This document shows, one piece after another, positions 24,076 to 35,500 of a stretch of DNA of 64,000 nt (its first letter is position 1; each line of letters opens with the position of its first letter). This DNA comes from Oscheius onirici (taxonomy: Eukaryota > Nematoda > Chromadorea > Rhabditida > Rhabditidae): assembly GCA_932521025.1 (NCBI GenBank), contig OW051469.1, forward strand, positions 10,056,398-10,120,397, given 5' to 3'. The notes beneath the pieces were generated by a model. That model ran no database searches and was not told the origin of the DNA. It saw only the letters and a list, made by a program, of their open reading frames with translations. Made by a program: the position numbers and the translations under genes.

Positions 24076-26436
24076 TCAATCCTTCTTCTCTTCAACTTTT
24101 CTCTTACTCCCAGCAATTTTTCTCCTCTTCCTCTCCTCGAGCAGCTTGTCCACATCCTCCTCATCCATTCCACTCATGAGCAGCTCCTTCCTCTTATTCG
24201 TCTCCCTTTTCTCGCCAAAATTCTGCTGCTCCAGCTGTAATTCGGCTTCCCGCTTCGCTACGAGAACCTTCGTCACGTATTTTGAGACTTTCTTCTCGTT
24301 GACCTTCAGCTCTTCCATCTTTTTGCCGACGAGCTCCTCGACGGCTTGCAGAAGCACAATGTCGTATTGTGTGACGAATGTCAGGGCTGAACCATACCTA
24401 AAATGTTTTTTTTAATAAAAAATGAAGGGAACGAACCGGCCAGCTCGGGCAGATCTTCCAACTCGGTGAATGTAGGTTTTTGGAGACTGCGGCACGTTGT
24501 GATTGACGACCAAATCTACCTGGAAAAAGCAGAATTTATCTTCAGAACATCAGAGTTTTAAAGAGAAAACTCGAAAGGGAAAAAAGCCCTACATGAGGAA
24601 TATCGAGTCCTCTCGAAGCGACATCCGTCGAAATCAGAATGCGTAGAGTCTTCGTTCGGAAGCTGGCCAGCGCAGCCAATCGCGATCGTTGCGGAATTTC
24701 CGAATGCAGCGAGCCGGCCTAAAATCACGACGGAATTTGACGATTCTGACGAAATTTACCTCAATTCCCAGTCCTTTGAACATGTAGGACAGTGCCTGAC
24801 ATTCTCGGCACGTCTGGGCAAAAATTATCACGGAACTTGAGCCATTTCTTTCGCAGAAATTCTTCACGACGTAGACGAGATAGGCATCTTTTACCGCCAC
24901 CGGGCAAAGCACGTACTTTTGCTCCAGATTGTCCGCTGTGGCTGTTTCGGACTTGTCTTCGAAAAAGTAAGGCTTTTTGACGGAAACCTGGTGCAGTTGG
25001 CTGATGGCGCTCGTGATCGTGGCCGAGAAGAGCAACGTCTGTCGCTGCTTCGGAATCGCTTGAAAGATAACCTTGAGCTGGCTATTGTACTGACCATCCA
25101 GCATCCTGTCGGCCTCGTCCAGCACGAAATATTTGATCTTTCTGAATCAGGCTATGTTTGGAAGTAAAATAGACGAAAATTACTTGAAACTGTTTCCGAA
25201 AGAAGTGGGATTGTTTTCGATATGATCAGCTAATCGTCCTGGCGTTGCGACGACAATGTGCGGTCTGGCTGCCAGCTCGGCTGATTGGTCTATCTGAAAT
25301 CTATAGTTTTAGGGGGGAAACAAGGTTTTAGCCTATTCATAAAGCTGTTCTTTCGCATTTGGTAGCCACAGGACCCTTGTTTTGGGTGCAAGCCAAACAC
25401 GACCGTCAGACTTTTTATAGGCTTGCTTGCGGAGCAAAATCGTTCATTTCGCTCAAGTCAAGCCAATGCTGTTGAGCACAGAAGACAAGATAGGGTTATT
25501 TTTGCGGTAGGAGCGGCAAGATTTTTGAGCTGATCATAGATAAGCCCTCGTTGTTTTTGACACAAACTATAAAAAGAAGCAAAGCTCACAATTTGACGGC
25601 CTCCAACAATTACGGTAGTCTTCAAGGCTATCGATTTGCCTAGGGCCGAGAATTGATCGCCGATTTGAAAGGCCAGTTCTCGTGTCGGCGTCAGAATCAG
25701 GGCGTAGATGCCGTACGGATCCGTGGCTAGCTTAAAATCTTGTTTTTAAGCAAATATTAAGAAAAAAAAACCTCGTTTAGAATGGGAAGAGCAAAGGCGA
25801 GCGTCTTTCCCGTGCCAGTTTTTGCGCATCCCAGCACGTCACAGCCTTCAAGAACCTTCGAAATACAGGCCGCCTAGGATTTTTCTGTAAAAAAAGATGA
25901 AAATTGTGAAAAAACCTGAACCGGAGTGGGCTTCTTGATCTGAAGACTGCCGAGCTGCTGGATGAGCCACGAGCTCAGACCGAGGTCTTTGAAAGTTTTG
26001 TTGCTGGCGGCTGTGGCGGTGATTTGATCCGGGTTTGTGGCCATTTTGTCCAGCTCGACTCCTTCTTGGTCCTCTTTATCTTCTTCTTCGCCGGCGGAAC
26101 TCGAGTCAGCTTCGGCCTGCAAAACGGGTTGTATAGAAAAACATGGAATGTCTGTAAAACTAGCTCGAATCTGGTCAGAAAGCCCAGCCCGAAATACCAG
26201 CTAGATCATCTCGAGAGAGCTAATTTCCGCAGCCGGTGCTTTCCATTATAAGAGTGAACTTTGACTAAGATTAGTTTTGAGAAATGGTCAAGCTGAGCAT
26301 GTAATTTGCACTTTTCTTCCTAATATGCAAAATAAGCCACCTCATCGTCTACATTCTGTTCTTCCGCGATTTCTTCCTCCTCGTCGATATTCTCCTCTTC
26401 AGAATCGCTCAGGAGAGCTTCACAGGCTGAAGACAT
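24076..26436 (-). CDS. DDX49: DEAD-box RNA helicase DDX49 (Dbp8 type)
   Basis: ATP-dependent RNA helicase of the small-subunit rRNA processing pathway. Nine exons (26,341-26,436; 25,916-26,116; 25,772-25,873; 25,590-25,730; 25,184-25,293; 24,760-25,141; 24,593-24,718; 24,437-24,519; 24,076-24,397) join exactly to 520 residues. The motifs come in order: Q-motif PTPVQ, Walker [52 protein letters not shown] and [10 protein letters not shown]. The N-terminus is acidic ([13 protein letters not shown]) and the C-terminus is a charged coiled-coil-like tail (EERKRRK). The [16 protein letters not shown] segment is typical of DDX49. The ATG follows immediately on an acceptor (gttttctag), 185 nt downstream of the prefoldin 2 stop. 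Confidence 0.95.
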
Positions 26437-26446
26437 CTAGAAAACT
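26437..26446 (-). promoter_or_regulatory. Putative trans-splice acceptor at the DDX49 start
   Basis: On the minus strand, gttttctag abuts the DDX49 ATG. With prefoldin 2 ending only 185 nt upstream in the same direction, this looks like an internal operon acceptor (SL2-type in rhabditids). No SL donor can be seen here, so it stays inference. Confidence 0.5.
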
Positions 26447-26620
26447 TCGTAAACTTTGTCCGGACAACTAGAAATCGAGACATTTGTTGGCAAAACCAGT
26501 AAAACTATAAAAACGAATGAATGTGTAAAATTTTATGGAAAAATAAGCCGACAATATAAAAAATGAGTGGGTTTATAAATCAACAGGTCATAAAGCGAAG
26601 GCAATTGTTCAAGGCAAACA

Positions 26621-27498
26621 CTACTTTTTCTGCTGTTCTTCCTGCTGCTTTTTGGCCATCTCCATCCGCATTTTTTGGCTTTCCTCCTCGGTCAGGAAAC
26701 GAATATTGTGCTTCGCCTTGTGCTCATTCAGGGCCTTTCCCTTTTCGACGAGGCGCGTGTTTAGATCGTTGTTCAGGGTTTCCAGCTGAAAATAGTGGAG
26801 TTTTGACTTGAAAAAAAGGTGAAAAAGCATTTTGGCTGGTGCTACCGGCACGATGCTCACTATTTCGTAATTTTCAAGCAATTTGTATAACTTTTACTAA
26901 GTTCATCGAGCTCAGCGTGTAAAACAAGCTCTAGAGCGTGAAACCTAGCCTGACATTTGTTCAGCTTTACGCTAGTTTTTTAATCAAAAAGTCATGTGTT
27001 CTTTGAAATGTTTTACAATCTAGAGCTTCTTTTACATGCTCAGACAAATAAATATGCTCAGAAAGTGTAAACATTGGTGAAAAATGACGAGAAACGGGAA
27101 ATATGGGCTCTTGCGAAAGTTAGCAAGCACAGTGATCTATACGGCAGCTTTACCGTCTTTGTTTACATACAGAAATGAATTCAAAACTGGCAAAAGCTTC
27201 TTACATTGGCTAGGTTCGTCTCCAAGTTGGGTAGGACATTCTCGATGGACTGCTCGACCAAAGTGTCGCTGATCAGCCGGAAGCAGGTCTGGCTCGGATC
27301 GAGCTCTTTCAGCAGCGTAATTACTCGGCTAAAATAATATTATGACCGGTAAAAGTTTTAAAATTACTTGAACTCTCTCTTCTCCTCTAGAATTTTCGTT
27401 ACTTCACTGGCGAGCTCTTGCTGCTCCTCGCGAAGTTTCTGGAAGACTTCGACAATTTTCTTCTGGTCTTCTTGGTCGGCTGCGCTAACGGCTGCCAT
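26621..27498 (-). CDS. PFDN2: Prefoldin subunit 2
   Basis: Beta-type subunit of the prefoldin co-chaperone, which hands nascent actin and tubulin to the CCT chaperonin in the cytosol. Three exons (27,368-27,498; 27,205-27,328; 26,621-26,785) give 139 residues, close to the usual ~154. The N-terminal helix (QKKIVEVFQKLREEQQELAS) and the C-terminal helix (NNDLNTRLVEKGKALNEH) form the coiled coil around the central hairpin (ELDPSQTCFRLISDTLVEQS). The tail is Glu/Gln/Lys-rich. The ATG follows an aatcttgcag acceptor by two bases. It is probably the first gene of a co-directional cluster with DDX49. Confidence 0.93.
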
Positions 27499-28400
27499 TT
27501 CTGCAAGATTTCCATGATAAAAATAGGCTAAAAAATTGAGGAAGACAAGGCAATGGCTGAAAAATTAAAGAAGAGAAAAATTTCGTGAACGTGTGCTCGA
27601 AAATGTCTGTGACGCACTTTTGCGTACCCATAAGGGAGTTCTCTCTTTCAAAGAACCCAGTGAACATTTTGACCTTTGCCCGACTGTGTCTCTCTCTAAA
27701 AATTGCGAAATAAGCTGACAAAAGTCGAAGCAAGGTCAAGTGGCGTCTGTTTGTCCTTCATTTACTCTTTCTGACCGCTTTTTGAACAGTTTCCAGGCCA
27801 AAACACTAGCCGATAGTGCAAATTTGCATTTCAACGCGACTGGGAGTTTGTGAGAGTTGTGCAACATCAAATCATCTCCAAAAAAGTAGTTTAAAAAGCC
27901 GTAAAACTACACAACCTACCATTCTTTTCAGCGTTATATACCAATTTTCGTAAAACTGACCATTTTCTGCCAGGATGCTCGCGATTCCCTGACCCGACAA
28001 CTGTCGAAATGCGATCGAAAGATCACAAGGATTTCTGACCGAGAGATGACAAATAGATTGCACAACAGTTCTAGAGACTACGTGGGGGCTGGGTCGAATC
28101 ATTTTTACGAGAAGATTCGCTCTTTTTGCAGTTTCTCAAAGTTTGCATAACGCCCAGTAGTTTCAACACTTGCGTCAGACTTGTTTCTTGAACCTTACTA
28201 GTTTTTGGCCGATCTCTCTCCATCTCCCATCTGTTCTCTGTACTATCACTGTCAACAGATTTACTCATTTTCTCCGAGGCGCCTGAATACCGGGGGAACA
28301 TGATTCCTTGGTAACGAAGCTATTTATACTTCCTTCTCTGACATTTCGATCTCTGACCTCCCATTTCTACCTTCCAGAAAACGCAAACTAACAAGTAACC
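27499..28400. other. Divergent intergenic region between PFDN2 and SCLY
   Basis: About 900 nt shared upstream of two genes pointing apart. No coding exon recognised; frames here lack splice support. Probably contains both promoters, but I see no clear TATA box. Confidence 0.5.
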
Positions 28401-28411
28401 TTCCAGAAAAG

Positions 28412-31400
28412 ATGTCCTGGTACATTGAGGAACAGAACCCAGTCTATCTGGACTACAACGCCACGACTCCATTGGCTTCAGAGGTCGAGAAGAGCATTGT
28501 TGACAGTCTGCGACTGTGGGGCAATCCCAGTAGTAACAATCCGAACTGTGAGTTTCAGTCTCTGTGTCTCTGACTCTGATTTCCAGCAAACCTTGCCAGA
28601 AACGCCATCGCCGAGTCCAGAAGTTGGCTGGCCAAGTTGGTTGATGTCAATGATGACGCGGTCATCTTCACCTCCGGGGGAACTGAGGCAAATAACTGGA
28701 TAATTCATCATGCTGTCAACGATTTCAAGAAGAGATGTCCCGGAAGACGACCACATGTGATCACGTCGGAAATTGACCATCCGTCAATTCTGGAGCCTTT
28801 GAAGTTTTTGGCTGCTGAGGGAACGATAGGTTGGTTCAGTTATAGGGACTGAGGAACAGAGAGTCAGAGGAACAAAGAGACAGAGAGTCAGTACTTTCAG
28901 ACCTGACCCTCGCCCGAATCGATCAGAATGGTCAAGTCGAAGTCTGTGAAATCTGCAATGCTTTGACTGACAACACTTGTCTGGTCACTGTAATGCTTGC
29001 AAACAATGAGACGGGAGTCATCCAGCCCCTGGAATGCATAGTCAAGGTCGCCAAACGACATTCAGAAACTATAGGACGTCACATTTTCGTTCATACTGAT
29101 GCCGCTCAAGCCGTCGGAAAGATCCCAGTCAGTTCCAAAGAACTGAAAGTGGATGCGATTACTGTCGTTGGTCACAAGGTAACTGCAAATTTGCTTTTCC
29201 TACGGAGATTTGTTCAGTTCTACGGTCCGAGGATTGGAGCCTTGATACTTAGGAACAGACTGACTACCGAGATCAGTCCCTGGATCTATGGAGGTGGTCA
29301 AGAGATGGGATTACGGTCGGGGTGAGTCTGTCTCGCTCCCTTCAACTACCATTGAGTCACAGTTTCATATCATTACGTTCCCTTACGTCTCAGTAGATGG
29401 TGGCCATCTTCTTGTGGTAGTTCCTGTGGCTCTGGAACCAGCAGACGAGATCCTTTGCATGCGTCTTCTGATAGCTCGGCAGCTCTTCGACCAGTTTGAT
29501 GTAACCCGTGCTGGCGACGTCAAAGTTCTCCACGGCTTCCTTATAGTGCACGGCTCGTTTTTCGATTTCCAGCGTCGTCTTGGCCGTCTTGATTTCATGA
29601 CGGGACAGATCCATCTTCTCGCGAGTCGTCTCAAACTGCTGCCAGCGCTGCTTGTAGTATGGAAAGACGACAGCCCAAAACTTTCTCATGTGACGAATGA
29701 CTTCCCGATGGACTTTCTGCATCGATCTCCTGTAGTTGCTGCCCGTCTGGCACTTCTCCGCCATCTTTTGAACTGCCCGTACCACCGTCTCCATCCGATT
29801 CTTCTTCTTATTGTCCATCTCGTCGAGTCGTTTGGCGTAGTCCTTTAGAGCGCGACTCAGTCTCTCCAGCGGTTCCTCTCCCGGCGGACATTGAATCGGC
29901 TGGTCCGGAGCGTTGAGAACTTGCTCATTGGGCTGCAGAGCCGTCTCCAGACGGTAGACAAGCTGCGCCAGCGTCGTCTGATAGTCTTCGAAGATCTTCT
30001 TCTGCTGGTAGAATTCATCCGTCATTCCCGTCTCCTCCACGCCCACCTTGAGCACTGAAATCTTGATTTGCAGTGGAATTTGACAAAGAAAAGCTACCCA
30101 TGACTTCTTGAAGGGAATTCCTGTAGAAACTAGTTCAAATTGCCTAATCCCTAAACATAGAAATTTTAAAAGTTCCAGAAATAATCAAAAAACTTTTCAG
30201 AACAGAAAACACTCCAATGATTGTCGGATTAGGAGTCGCGAGCAAAATTGCCTACGAGAACGTGGACCAGATTCAGAGGAAGCTTCGCGATATTCGGGAC
30301 TACTTTGAGGAGAGGCTTGACGTGAGTTCGTTCTGGAAAATTCCTGAGATATAACTCTGCAACAACTCATATGAGAATTGCGGTAGCCAGAGACCTATCT
30401 AACTACAGCCTTGTGGGACTACTGTATTTAGTAGCAAACTACAGTATCCCAACTAGTCAAAAGAGTTGATGTGATACTGTAACTCTGTTAGCATTGAACT
30501 GAACCTGATTGCGGGTACCGAGAAGTTTTTATCAGAGGTTACGGTAACTGTCTACGTAGAAACCTATGATTCTGCCTACAGTACACCATTTTAGAAGGAG
30601 TTGGTGCGCAGGTAGCCTCAGTAATTCAAACTGTATTCCGGATTCCGGGTACTGCGAAGTTTCCATCAGAGGTTACGGTATTTGTAGATATAAACCAATA
30701 CTTCTGAGGTTACAGTATTCGATCTAGTCGAAAGACTTTATAGCCTCACAGTATTCAGTAACTGAACCTGATTCCGATTCCGATGGTTATGGTACTGATC
30801 TTCCAACATTAAAAGAGTTGGGAATAGTTCGGCAGGCGCCCCCCTTCGTTTGAAAATTTGCGCGGGAACATTCGTAATGAACCAATTTCGCATTTTTCTT
30901 TATTTTTAGCAACTTTTATGTTCTCTAACTACTTTTATCGGATTCTCTAACTACTTTTATCATATTTCGAGTGAATTCATGGTTCAAGGGGTTCTTCCGA
31001 TAAAAGTGGTTAGAGAACATTGAAGTTGCTAAAAAACGATGAAAAATGCGAAATTGGTTCATTACGAGGGTCCCCGCGCAAATTTTCAAACGAAGGGGGG
31101 GGGCCTGCCGAACTATTAGGTGTGTGCATAATTTTTAGGAAAAATGTTGTATTTTTGGAATAACTTTTTGTAGGATGCACGAAAATAGCTTTTTCAAACA
31201 AGAAAAAATTGGTGTGAGCAAGCTCTATCCGATGGTGTATATATCGGTTACGTTTAGAATTAGAATATTTGAGTTTTAGCTGAAGCAAATTTCTTTTTCT
31301 TTGAAGTAGAGCTGTTTAGCACACATCCCGGCCAATTTTCACAGAACGTCCAATTACAAATTTTAAGGTCTTGATAAAAAAACATTTATAGCCGCGATCC

Positions 31401-32471
31401 GATTTCCCATGATACCACCATCATGAGTTGAAGCACCTGAACTTCAGAGGCGAGTTTCTCGAAAACTTTCCATTGGGCTCTCTTTGTTCCATACAGGATT
31501 TTGTAGCCCAGATTGAGCTCTTTCAAGGTGCATCGGCCGATTTGTCCAATTCGAACCCGTTAGAGCTGTGCAACTGCCTGAAGTTGGTCACTTTCGCAAT
31601 TTGGACCCTCTATATCTCAGCGAGAAAAAGTTTCTGGGAAATCGGATCGCGGCTATCAATGTTTTTTTATCAAGACCTTAAAATTTGTAATTGGACGTTC
31701 TGTGAAAATTGGCCGGGATGTGCGCTAAACAGCTCTACTTCAAAGAAAAAGAAATTTGCTTCAGCTAAAGCTCAAATATTCTAATTCTAAACGTAACCGA
31801 TATATACACCATCGGATAGAGCTTGCTCACACCAATTTTTTCTTGTTTAAAAAAGCTATTTTCGTGCATCCTACAAAAAGTTATTCCAAAAATACAACAT
31901 TTTTCCTAAAAATTATGCACACACCTGATATTACCAAAGAGTTGGTGCGTAGCCTAACCACTCGTAGTTTTAGAACTGAACTTGCGGTCGTGTACAACCA
32001 GACTTAGAGTTACTGTAAAAGACAATAAACAAGTTTTAGGACCATTTGGGAGACGCCTTCGTTGTAAACTTCCAGAATTCTCCTCGTCTTCCGAACACGA
32101 GCAGTGTCTCATTCCCTACCCTTCCTTTCACAAGCTGCGATCTCTTAGAAAAGTGAGCAGAGGTCAACTTTTCAAATTGAGGCTATTTCCAGATGTAAGT
32201 CCTTCTTTGCCAGTACTGGAGCAGCCTGCCATACGGGGGAAGTCAGTAAGATTCTACTGTCCTGTGGACTGACGGAATGTCAAGCCTCGAAGACTGTCCG
32301 CTTCAGTTTTGGGAGGGAGACTACTAGAGAGGAGGTAAGGGAGACTAATAGACTCTTTCCAATTTCTAGGTCGACCGAGTGGTGAAAGAACTGAAAGCGA
32401 TGGTTTTCTTCTCAAAACACGGCGGCAGTCTGATGAAGGCCATGGGTAATGGCCCGGTGCCCGGCTTCTAA
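28412..32471 (+). CDS. SCLY: Selenocysteine lyase (PLP-dependent, NifS-like)
   Basis: Decomposes L-selenocysteine to alanine and reduced selenium. Eight exons (28,412-28,547; 28,587-28,829; 28,901-29,178; 29,218-29,321; 30,201-30,321; 32,040-32,152; 32,193-32,334; 32,370-32,471) join in phase to 412 residues. Class V aminotransferase features: YLDYNATTPL at the N-terminus, SGGTEANNW, SEIDHPSILEP, ANNETGVIQP, HTDAAQAVGK, the PLP lysine in VVGHK (~219), and the catalytic Cys in GAACHTG (~344). GHK and ACHT favour SCLY over mitochondrial NFS1, which has SSHK and SACTS-type motifs. The ATG lies 6 nt after a ttccag acceptor. Intron 4 hosts an antisense BAR gene and intron 5 two foldback elements. 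Its stop is 95 nt from that of the convergent biotin ligase gene. Confidence 0.9.
29390..30101 (-). CDS. BAR-domain protein nested antisense in an SCLY intron
   Basis: A start exon contributes only ATGG (30,098-30,101) and the rest is one exon (29,390-30,054), giving 222 residues. The content is nearly all long amphipathic helix, with a RRSMQKVHREVIRHMRKFW turn and a final QSHRNYHKKMATIY like the end of BAR domains. The early segment (EFYQQKKIFEDYQTTLAQLV then LETALQPN) resembles the first helix of endophilin/amphiphysin-type N-BAR proteins. There is no SH3 domain, so it would be a stand-alone membrane-curvature protein. An acceptor-like tttctacag precedes the first exon, suggesting trans-splicing. 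It lies wholly between SCLY exons 29,218-29,321 and 30,201-30,321. Family assignment is by pattern, not alignment. Confidence 0.72.
30370..30815 (+). repeat. Diverged tandem repeat, ~140-bp period, rich in tactgta/ctacagta
   Basis: Blocks such as tttttatcagaggttacggt (30,527) and tttccatcagaggttacggt (30,659) repeat with a period of roughly 130-140 nt, with further ttacagta/tactgta motifs. A matching piece (aaagagttggtgcgtagcc, 31,938) occurs after the two foldback elements, so these appear to have inserted into a pre-existing tandem array. Confidence 0.6.
30823..31117. mobile_element. ~295-bp foldback element (MITE)
   Basis: Inverted ends aatagttcggcaggc ... gcctgccgaactatt with arms of about 100 nt each, including gcgcaaattttcaaacgaag in the right arm. 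The centre holds two copies of a ctctaactacttttatc motif plus an inverted third. No coding capacity. It lies in SCLY intron 5, directly beside the next element. Confidence 0.85.
31116..31928. mobile_element. 813-bp foldback element, mariner-like ends, TA target site
   Basis: Arms 31,116-31,410 and 31,635-31,928 (about 295 nt each) are near-identical inverted copies. The outer end reads ttaggtgtgtgcataattt and the element is flanked by TA on both sides (31,114-31,115 and 31,929-31,930). A TA duplication and a TTAGGT start are typical of mariner-type transposons. There is no transposase; the open frames seen in both arms are mirror copies of each other. The 224-nt loop has no recognisable protein. 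Confidence 0.85.
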
Positions 32472-32565
32472 TCACAAAAATGTAAATAAATAGAAATATG
32501 TAATTTATTTGTTGAGCATAAATATATTCTATCTCTGTCATCACATTTTCTGAAAGCGTCTGTGT

Positions 32566-35500
32566 TCATAATTTCTGCCGAATGAGTCCCTTCATCATGT
32601 CGAAGGTGTTGCCATTGTCCATGACTGAGATCAACTTGCCCGGGTTGCGCTTGCTTCGGACTTGAAGGTACCCGTGCTCATCCAGACCGCGGATTATCAC
32701 CTTGTCACCGGACTCTTCTAGAAGCACTTCTTCTCTACTGAAAAAATATTTTTGAAGAGAAAGAGGGACAGGGACAGGGGGACTGAACTCACTCGTGTAG
32801 CCAATACTCGTAATACTTGTTCAAGAACTCGTTGGCGCCTTTGAGTTCATATCGATTGAGCCAGATTTCGAACTTGTTCATCGTTTCAGCTATCACTTCC
32901 TCTATCGTAAATTTGACATCTTGTCCTTCCGGAGCAATGTCGTTGAGACAGACTGTCGGCTGGGAATTGGTCACGTTCAGGCCGGCTCCTAAAGTATAAA
33001 TTTCTAAAAAGTCTAGAAAATTATTACCTAAGGTGAAGGCTATACTGTTGTCTCTGAAGTTGGCCGTAGCCAGCAGTCCTCCCATCTTGTGTGACCGGTT
33101 GTAGTAGAAATCGTTGGGCCATTTGATCCTCAAGGGAAAATCGTCCATGCCGCTCAAACTGTGAACAGCATCGACGATGGCGACGGCAAAAATGTGCTGG
33201 ATGAAGGAGGGCCTCTTGGCCAGCTGACTCGACTTGGGAATCTCAACCGAGACGGTGAACATGGCCGCTCCGAAAGGAGAGATGAACTCGTTTCCTCCTC
33301 GTCCCTGTCCATGGATCTGTTGACCGGCGATGACAACGGCTCCATCCAGACATGGCACAGCGTCACAGAGACTAGAAATAGGAGTGAATCAGTATCTGTC
33401 ACTGTTACCTTGACATGACATCCATGGTCGTCGTCGTGACAGGAACATGAAGACAAACTTGTCCAAGTCGATTCGAGCTCAACTTTCGGAAATAGCGAGA
33501 GAAATTAAAGTGCGCATAGCTGGAGGGATCTCTGGAAGACATTTCTCTTTAGAACTACGTGAAAAAAATAAACCTGTGTCCGACCTGGATAGGTAACAGT
33601 TCCCGACTGGGAGACGGCAATCCCTGCTCGACTACTCTCCCCTCCTTCCTCAGGAACAGCTGCGGCGACTTTCCAATATTCTCACCGAATCGAATGCCTT
33701 GTATTTTATCCAGTAGGCCGTCTTCTTGAGTCATGAGGAGGCCTTGAGTCGGTTCAGTCAGCTCGTGTTCATGGACAAGGACTCCGACTCGGGAAAGAGA
33801 GTCTCGAAGAATTTTGCTTCCAGGCGCCAGGAGCTGGTCAGGAGTGGCGTCGGAGAACATGGCGGCAGCCTGATGAGCACTGTTTTCCATGTACAGAAGT
33901 AGTGGGGTCTCTGGAAGAGAACTGGTTAGATTCTGTCTTTTTCCCTACCTTTAGTCTTGGTCAGAATGACTGAATAACTGACTCCTCCGGCTAAATCTTT
34001 GGATCGGAATGTCTCATTCACCTGCAAAACTCCAATAAAAACAAAAGGAAAATCACCTACCACTCCCTGTTTGTTGAGACTCTTGAGCGACTTCTTCAGA
34101 AAATGCTCAAAATCTTTGCCCATTCCGCCAGAATTGTTGTGTCCCAGGGCCATCCTCAGAATGTCGGCCTGCTTCTTGGACGACTCGCAATTGGTCAGAC
34201 TTGAGAGCAGTCGGTTCTGGCACACAAAGATAATCTTTCCGGCTTGATTGAAGTAGGTCTGCATCTTGTTCCAGGACATGTCATCCAGTCCGTCTGTACA
34301 GGCTATCAAGAGGCACGCCTAGAAGTGAGTCTAGCGAAGAAAGGTACAAATTCCTACTGTAGTCTTCTCGATCCAAGGTTGTTTCCTGACTGCTTCGGCG
34401 CTGATGTTGAAGACGGTGTAACGGTCAGATGGCAAGACACGAGAGAGTCCTCGACGGATCCGGCTGTACAGGTCCTTCTGGTCGCCGGTATAGACCAGTA
34501 TCTGGAAATTTAGTTGGTGAGAGAGAAAACGGACGTCAGAGAGTCAGAGACAAGAAAACTTACAGAAGGCGGCTTGCTCATGGTCTTCTCCGTGACAGAG
34601 GTCCGGCGACAGTAGAAATGACGACTCGGAGTGTATGGCCGGGGAAGTTCTATCGATCCGGAATCTGAAAAGTTTATTTTTTTATCAAAGAAATTGAAGA
34701 AATGTTCCCAGCAACCCGAAGAAAACCTACAGAAAGTAAAAGTCCTAGCGAACCGAGCGCAGACGAGCATCCTACTACCAAGAATAAAAGCGGAAGTTAG
34801 CATTTGGCATGTCTGGACAAGTAGAAGCCAAGCTGACTTTTTGAAGTTGGATTTTAAGAAAAAAAACTTCAAGTTCTTAACAATTTTGGAGCAATTGCGT
34901 GCTTTTCTTGGTTTCTTCCACTTTTCGTGACAGGACCCCTGGTCTCAGTGTTTAAACCTACTGTTCTACTGATTTTGGCTCAAATTTTCATCAGTGTAAG
35001 GAAATTGTCCTGCTTGCAGGTGAATCCAGTGGAGGCACTAAAAACAGTTCAAACACGTGTAAATTCTGAGTTTTTTTTAATGTAATTGTTGCTAAGAAAA
35101 ACTGGAAGAAGGCTTAGGTTGTTTACAGAAGAAAAAGAAGAAGTGAACAATCCGAAAAGATGGCATCGCCGGTCCCGCCGTGTCCTCAAAAGTTCAAGGA
35201 CATTTGGACTTTCTCAAGGACTTGGATCCTTAAAAGTTACTGGGCATTTTTAAATGAAATAAGAGTACAGTAACCACTTTAAAGGACTGTTAAAAGGTTG
35301 AAAACTCCTAGGTACAGACATTCAAGTTCCCATGTTCCTTGCAGTATCAGAGTCATTAAAAGTTGCTTATCTCTCCCCTTTGTTTATTTTTCCACTCCTC
35401 ATTTACCCATCCTCCCGTTGATAAGGTCTCCTAATTCCCCTCGGGACTCTCTAAGAGTCTGAGACAAACAAAATTTTTCCGAACCTGGTCGTCCGAAGAT

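Noticed and set aside
29288-29848. 186-codon plus-strand frame in the SCLY intron
   Set aside because: It is antisense to the BAR-domain exon, whose minus-strand frame has protein-like composition, a proper start and splice site.
31010-32007. Two near-identical frames (31,010-31,288 minus and 31,756-32,007 plus) that look like a duplicated gene
   Set aside because: They are the two mirrored arms of the foldback element; no splice context, no family, and the identity is explained by the inverted repeat.
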